Assembly: GCA_010093485.1 (NCBI GenBank)
Contig: MU001506.1
Coordinates: forward strand, 496,001 to 560,000
Reading direction: 5' to 3'
Length of the DNA stretch: 64,000 nt
Origin: Karstenula rhodostoma CBS 690.94
Lineage: Eukaryota > Ascomycota > Dothideomycetes > Pleosporales > Didymosphaeriaceae
The notes below the pieces were generated by a model. The model was not told the origin of the DNA and made no database searches. It saw only the letters and a program-made list of their open reading frames with translations. A program made the position numbers and the translations under genes. This document shows positions 59,047 through 64,000 of the stretch, piece after piece (position 1 is the first letter of the stretch; the number at the start of each line of letters is the position of its first letter).

Positions 59047-59409
59047 TCACTGACAGGGATGAATTGAAGGGCTCCGAAGTCGGTAGGTATGAGACAACAC
59101 GAAGTCGGCGAGGGAAGAAGATAGATGGTAGATACTATGACGTTTGAATCACGGTCCGAGGATTCTTCCTCTAGTGGCTTGCAGTAGGTAGATGGCTTAG
59201 ACCCTTATACTTCAATTACCACCCGCCACGCTGGACCCGCGTGCGCTCCTCCGTCGCATCCCACCTTTTCCCTAGTATGCATGGATCGTTGATGGACAAT
59301 CTGGTATCGCGACGGACCTCCCGGGACGCCCATTTGTCCACTGTCGGGCGACGCGTCCGCAACGGGTATTTCGATCAACCGCAAAACATCCCGGGATCCA
59401 TGCCTTCCA

Positions 59410-59431
59410 TGGGGTCCAACGTGGGACCCCA
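59410..59431. repeat. Perfect inverted repeat in the MAL-like promoter
   Basis: TGGGGTCC (59410-59417) and GGACCCCA (59424-59431) form an 8-bp perfect inverted repeat with a 6-nt spacer, AACGTG. It could be a dimer operator or chance in a GC-rich promoter. Confidence 0.4.
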
Positions 59432-59800
59432 CACTTCAAAGCACCATCGCTGCAGAAGTCGCTGCACGCTCTCCACTTGGCTTGCATTGAAGCTCTCGGC
59501 CCGACTTCCCTCCAGTTACACACCGCGCGCAAGATCTCGCGAAGATTTTCGGCCAGGGATCTGATTCGCGAGACGCGTGATGCTCGAGCTGCAGAACCCA
59601 GGTCGTTCGACCGCGTGCTCCCGTCGTCTAACATGTGACCCTCCAAGCCTGCCTTCGCACACTGCACGCCCACGTCGGACCGAACATGGACCAATGCCGT
59701 TGCCCGGCGCGCTGAAAACCCAATGGCACTGGGCGAGCAGCGGATGTCCCGCGCAGCGGCCACCACCTCAGTTGAGGCCCCGTCCGTTCGCGCCACCCCC

Positions 59801-59814
59801 CGGTCCTAATCCGG
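59801..59814 (+). promoter_or_regulatory. CGG-N8-CGG site (AmyR/MAL-activator type)
   Basis: CGG at 59801-59803 and CGG at 59812-59814 with exactly eight bases between match the published AmyR consensus CGGN8(C/A)GG. It lies 290 bp before the permease start and about 780 bp before the glucosidase start, fitting control of both by the linked Zn2Cys6 protein. Confidence 0.5.
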
Positions 59815-59823
59815 AGCCTCGAC

Positions 59824-59839
59824 CTGGGGAGAGCTGGGG
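59824..59839 (+). promoter_or_regulatory. Tandem CreA-type hexamers
   Basis: CTGGGG at 59824-59829 and 59834-59839 match SYGGRG, ten bases apart and ten bases after the CGG pair. Closely paired CreA sites are the usual functional arrangement for glucose repression. Confidence 0.45.
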
Positions 59840-60104
59840 AAGACTGGGTTACCCGGCGCTAGGCGGGGAAGCTTGTGCTGCGCGACGTGGTGAAGGCGGG
59901 AGTTGTATAAGTACGCGATGGAGGCCCGGGGGTGAGTTCGACATCGAGCAAGGCCTTTGCTTCACCAGCGACAAGCTCTACACAGTCAGTCGAGTCGAGT
60001 TACTCGCCATAGAGGTCGCCCTCGTCTGAGAGCCTCGACTCTCTTTCCCACGCCCGCCATCCCGATTGTCTTCGGAGAGCGTCTCCAGGTCTCCCCGCAC
60101 AAAC

Positions 60105-61778
60105 ATGTCGCGAAATAACAGCATCGCCGTCGACGGCGAACAGCAGCGCCGCATGTCCATGAACAACGCGGACATCGCGCAGCTCACCCAGGATGCCACC
60201 CGCGCCACCAAAGCCGAGCAGAAGATGACCTTGATGGAAGGCATCCGGCTGTACCCCAAGGCCATCGCCTGGTCCGTCCTCCTCAGCGGCGCCATCATCA
60301 TGGAGGGCTACGACATCAACCTCATCGCCAACCTCCAGGCGGTCCCCGCCTTCAAGAGGAAATTCGGCGTCCAGCTCCCAGACGGCACCTACCAGGTCAC
60401 CGCGGCCTGGCAGGCCGGGCTCACCAACGGTGCGTACGTGGGTGAGATTCTAGGTCTGATGGTCAACGGCATCATCGCGGAGCGCTACGGCTTCAAGAAG
60501 ACCATGATCGGCGCACTGTCCGCAGTCACGGCCTTGATCTTCATCTTGTTCTTCGCGCAGAACATCGAGATGCTGCTCGTAGGCCTCATCCTCATCGGTA
60601 TCCCCTGGGGCGTGTTCCAGACCCTGACCACCACCTACGCCGCCGAAGTCACGCCCGTCCCGCTGCGTCCCATCCTCACCACCTACGTCAACCTCTGCTG
60701 GGTGTTTGGCCAGTTCATCGCCTCTGGTGTTCTGAAGGGCATCTCCGAGCGGCCTGACCAGTGGGCCTATCGCATCCCCTATGCCATCCAGTGGATCTAC
60801 CCCGTCCCCCTGATCATCGGCATCGCCTTCGCGCCCGAGTCGCCGTGGTGGCTCGTCCGAAAGGAACGCTACGACGATGCGAAGAAGGTAGTCCTGCGGC
60901 TCGCCTCGCCCGAGAAGAACCCCGACTTCAACGCCGACGAGACTATCGCCATGTACAAGCACACCAACGAGATGGAGAAAGCCATCAGCGACGGAACGTC
61001 CTACTGGGACTGCTTCAAGGGGACCGACCTGCGCCGGACCGAAATCGCAGCCATGACGTGGTTTACGCAGGCGTGGTGCGGGTCCTCCTTCATGGGCTTC
61101 TCGACGTACTTTTTCGAAAACGCCGGCCTCGACACCTCAAACGCCTTCAGCATGAGCCTGGGCATCTACGCCATCGGCGCCATCGGCGTCTTCGTCTCCT
61201 GGTGGCTGATGCCCCGCGTCGGACGCAGGACCCTGTACGTCTGGGGCCTCGTCATCATGCTGGCCATCCTCCTCATCATCGGCTTCCTGGGCATCGCCCC
61301 CGAGGGCAACGCCAGCGTCCAGTGGGCCATCGGCGCCATGCTCATCATCTTCACCTTCGTCTACGACGCCAGCGTCGGCCCCGTCTGCTACTGCCTTGTC
61401 GCTGAAATCCCCTCGTCCCGCCTCCGCCAGAAGACCGTCGTCCTCGCCCGCAACTGGTACAACATCGGCTCCATCATCGGCAACATCATGACCCCGCGCA
61501 TGCTGAACCCGAGCGCGTGGAACTGGGGCGCTAAATCCGCCTTCTTCTGGGCGGGCACCTGCTTCCTGTGTCTGGTGTGGACCTACTTCCGCCTGCCCGA
61601 GCCCAAGGGCCGCACCTACGGCGAGCTCGACATCCTCTTCGGGCAGCGCGTGTCCGCGCGCAAGTTCAAGGAGACCGTCGTGCGGGAGTTCGAGGAGGAC
61701 GAGTCCGTGGTCGAGAAGAAGCTCGAGGGCGAGAAGACGACGCACCTCGAGGAGATCAATTCCAAGCAGAGCATGTGA
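60105..61778 (+). CDS. Alpha-glucoside:H+ symporter (MFS maltose permease type)
   Basis: A 557-residue plasma-membrane sugar transporter without introns. The start is MSRNNSIAVDG; a TTG further upstream is not a credible start. Twelve membrane helices are expected. Sugar-porter signatures include NGIIAERYGFKK (loop 2-3), PESPWWLVRKERYDDAKKV (end of helix 6) and LMPRVGRRTLYVWG (loop 8-9), with LPEPKGRTYGELDILF after helix 12. Overall sequence, for example GYDINLIANLQAVPAFKRKFG, is that of yeast MAL11/AGT1 and Aspergillus MalP rather than hexose carriers. It is divergent to the alpha-glucosidase and tail to tail with a Zn2Cys6 regulator, a classic MAL arrangement. Sugar range (maltose, isomaltose, trehalose, turanose) is not determined. 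Confidence 0.93.
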   Translation: MSRNNSIAVDGEQQRRMSMNNADIAQLTQDATRATKAEQKMTLMEGIRLYPKAIAWSVLLSGAIIMEGYDINLIANLQAVPAFKRKFGVQLPDGTYQVTAAWQAGLTNGAYVGEILGLMVNGIIAERYGFKKTMIGALSAVTALIFILFFAQNIEMLLVGLILIGIPWGVFQTLTTTYAAEVTPVPLRPILTTYVNLCWVFGQFIASGVLKGISERPDQWAYRIPYAIQWIYPVPLIIGIAFAPESPWWLVRKERYDDAKKVVLRLASPEKNPDFNADETIAMYKHTNEMEKAISDGTSYWDCFKGTDLRRTEIAAMTWFTQAWCGSSFMGFSTYFFENAGLDTSNAFSMSLGIYAIGAIGVFVSWWLMPRVGRRTLYVWGLVIMLAILLIIGFLGIAPEGNASVQWAIGAMLIIFTFVYDASVGPVCYCLVAEIPSSRLRQKTVVLARNWYNIGSIIGNIMTPRMLNPSAWNWGAKSAFFWAGTCFLCLVWTYFRLPEPKGRTYGELDILFGQRVSARKFKETVVREFEEDESVVEKKLEGEKTTHLEEINSKQSM

Positions 61779-61976
61779 AGCGCAGGCAAGCGAGTGTCAG
61801 ATCGATCCATCGCGTACTTGTTCCGTTCGCATCTCAACTTCTGCAAATAGACTTTGTGTATATAGAATACCATCTTCTTCTCCCTTCAACCCTGTCAAAA
61901 TGCGTGTACATGATCCCCCGACCCAAGTGATGCAGCAACAACGAAGTGACATTTCTTCAACACGAGCATGATCCAC

Positions 61977-63830
61977 TCAGCCAACCGGAAAGTGCGCCAT
62001 CGACAGTCGTCTCGAAATATGGTTCCAAGTCGCGGCATGATGATGCGCATTTGGAAGTTGCTGCGATTGGCCCATGTACGGCAGGGGCGCGAGACCTTGC
62101 AGTCCAGCGGGGTCCACCTCCGCGTCTGGGCCAATCTTCGACTGCGCGACTTGGTACCAGGGGTCCGTGGTCGGTGACTGTAGCTCGATTGGGAGGTTGG
62201 GTGAGCTTGCATTGCTGACGACTTCTGGAAAGAGACTCTGCAGCCGCTCTAGCTTTTCAAGTAGGATCCCGCGACGCGTGGTGTCAAGAGTCGGGAACTG
62301 GAGGACGAAGTCGAGGATGAAGAGGAAGTCGTCGATGCGGAGGGATGTTTCTTCGAGCGTGGCAGCGGGAACGTGAATCAGAACGTCTGAGATTGTGTCG
62401 GTGATTTCGAAGAGCTTCTGTACGATGCTGCTGCCATGCACCTCGATGTCGTGCCTGGACATGCTGGTGACTTGTTGTCGAAGGTTCTGCGACAGCCTGA
62501 CTGGGAATAGAAGAGAAAGGCACTCCTTGGACGACTTCGATGATAGTAAAGACTTCCCCATTGCCATTCTCCATATCAACGTTCTGAGCCACTCTCGGGT
62601 AATGGCAAGATCAGCGCGTTGCATCTGTACAGGTAATTAGCCAGAAACCAGGTTTCCCGCTCGATGCAAGACTTGACGTACGGTTGAAAGATTGGCCAGC
62701 TCCCGCGCATTACTCTCTTCGTCGCCGTCGAGCTCCTTGGTTTTCGCCTCAATCCAGGTGGAAGTGACATTTCCCTGGCTCCCTAGCCAGTTCTGGATAA
62801 ATTCAGGATCCAGAAGTCGGAATAACTTGATAATCTGAAGGAAGCCATCATGAACCTGGAGCGGAATATTGGGATCAGCTTCGGGCAACGCGTTCAGAGG
62901 CGGTAGGATGGCATTGCGATATTCGAGAATCGCGACGAATCTCTCGTGGATGTAAGCTTGCCAGTACAAGCGCTGCCTCCGAGATCTTTCCGGTGGCGGT
63001 AGCTGGGCCATGGTATCGGCATTGTCGATTCGCAGAAGCTGGACGGCGGTGATGGCATCGCGGATGTAGTGAAAGGCGGCATCGCTGGCCGACATGGTCA
63101 TGAGGCAGTTGTGTATGAACATGGATGACATCGCTCTGATGACAGAGGAGCGAAAGGTCTTGTAAACAGGTTTTAGTGTTGAAATGGCATAGTTCGTGAG
63201 GGTTTCAATGTTGTGGAGAACCTCATCTGTGCGATTGTCGCCCGCCCGTGTGAGGTTCAATGTGCACGCCCCAAAAGCACAGACAAACGTGCGTAGCTCT
63301 TGGTCCACGTCCATGGAAGCAATGTATTCCCGGAGCTCCGCTTCTGTAATGACTGGCTGTACAGGATATACGCCCTCCATGTAGTCATGAACAAGGTCCA
63401 GAAAGAATGATTGATCATACTGAAAGCCTGGCTCGATGGGTGAAGCCGCTGCGCGCAGGTTAGTACCACGCGGCATACACGGTTACAAGTCGGACTTTAA
63501 AGAATCAGCCTGCAGCCATGTGACATACTCACCTCCATCTAGCTCGCCCGGGAACAGCACAGCAGGACCTCGCTGTGGCAGAGCAACTTGTCCCGCAATG
63601 GCTGGCAGTATTGGCGGCGAAGTAACGGGCGTAATTGACGTCTTGTTTTTGTATTCAGTGATTATTCGTCCTCTCTTGCCCTGTGACCGCGTCTTGTTGG
63701 ACACGGAATAGACGCATCTCAAGCCGAGGTGACTGCACTGCTGACACCGCTCTTGCCCGTTGCACTTCACCTTCCGCAGCTTGCACGCGTCACACGCTTT
63801 GGACACTCTTTTCGATTGCGCAGAATCCAT
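61977..63830 (-). CDS. Zn2Cys6 regulator of the MAL-like cluster
   Basis: A 570-residue nuclear regulator in three exons (63830-63533, 63448-62682, 62624-61977; introns 84 and 57 nt). The N-terminal cluster CDACKLRKVKCNGQERCQQC followed by SHLGLRC is a complete CX2CX6CX5CX2CX6C. A basic linker (KTRSQGKRGR) follows, then a fungal regulatory domain (YDQSFFLDLVHDYMEGVYPV, LRRQRLYWQAYIHERFVAIL). This organisation is that of AmyR/MalR and yeast MAL activators. The start chosen is MDSAQSKRVSK; an upstream in-frame extension to 63932 has no support. The position next to an alpha-glucoside permease and alpha-glucosidase suggests it induces them through the CGG-N8-CGG site. Orthology to AmyR or MalR would need a tree. 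Confidence 0.92.
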
Positions 63831-64000
63831 TGCATACCGTACGTACTGAGGAGGGGTTTTGGCGCGTGAGAAGTGTCCATGGTGAGGAGCGGAAGAGGAG
63901 GCAAGATGGTGGACAAGAATGGTGTAGCGCAAACTCTAGCCATTGGCTCCCCCGGCCTCAGAAGAAGCGACGGCCCAGGCTGTGACATATTGTGGAGATT

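Noticed and set aside
60450..61745. Long antisense frames under the sugar permease
   Set aside because: They are GC-rich shadows with Asp/Gly/Ala composition; the sense strand encodes a clear MFS transporter.

Overview
The window looks like nuclear chromosomal DNA of a filamentous ascomycete, most likely Pezizomycotina and possibly Dothideomycetes (the class is an inference). Almost every gene is interrupted by 44-90 nt GT-AG introns with CTRAC/CTAAC-type branch sites. The gene set is fungal: Zn2Cys6 regulators, GH7 cellulase, ferric reductase, fungal TERT and MAL-type genes. The exon models below were joined by eye. For every gene called intact, the summed exon length is a multiple of three and the junction phases agree.

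Layout. 1-888: 3' part of a SET-domain gene cut by the left edge. 2.1-7.2 kb: an unusual locus in which a family of related spliceosomal-intron-like elements (shared 5' GTAAGTCC, shared 3' CTAAC/CTGAC-GGACTTACAG, shared interior) is interspersed with short exon-like pieces. This resembles the introner-like elements known from Dothideomycetes and is the most striking feature here. 7.5-10.2 kb (-): Zn2Cys6 regulator. 13.0-14.7 kb (+): secreted GH7 cellobiohydrolase without CBM. 15.0-17.4 kb (+): FRE-type ferric reductase. 17.5-19.6 kb: two unrecognised small genes. 20.8-26.4 kb (-): DH-BAR-SH3 Rho/Cdc42 exchange factor. 27.6-31.7 kb (+): complete telomerase reverse transcriptase in ten exons. 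32.3-34.8 kb (+): TBC-fold protein that appears to lack both catalytic fingers. 38.6-41.9 kb (-): secreted protein with near-perfect 64-residue C-terminal repeats. 42.5-43.3 kb (-): frameshifted relic of a beta-lactamase-like hydrolase, near a poly-C tract that may be an assembly fault. 44.5-47.7 kb (-): M16 metallopeptidase. 48.6-51.2 kb (+): ZW10/Dsl1-type tethering subunit with acidic tryptophan motifs. 51.7-52.9 kb (-): secreted class 3 lipase. 53.4-54.7 kb (+): multispanning membrane protein.

57.1-63.8 kb forms a MAL-like cluster: an intracellular GH13 alpha-glucosidase (-), a divergent alpha-glucoside/H+ MFS permease (+) and a Zn2Cys6 regulator (-) tail to tail with the permease. The shared promoter holds a CGG-N8-CGG site and two CTGGGG (CreA-type) hexamers. 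The simplest reading is uptake of maltose or a related disaccharide, cytosolic hydrolysis, induction by the linked regulator and glucose repression.

No tRNA, rRNA, CRISPR array or intact transposon was recognised.
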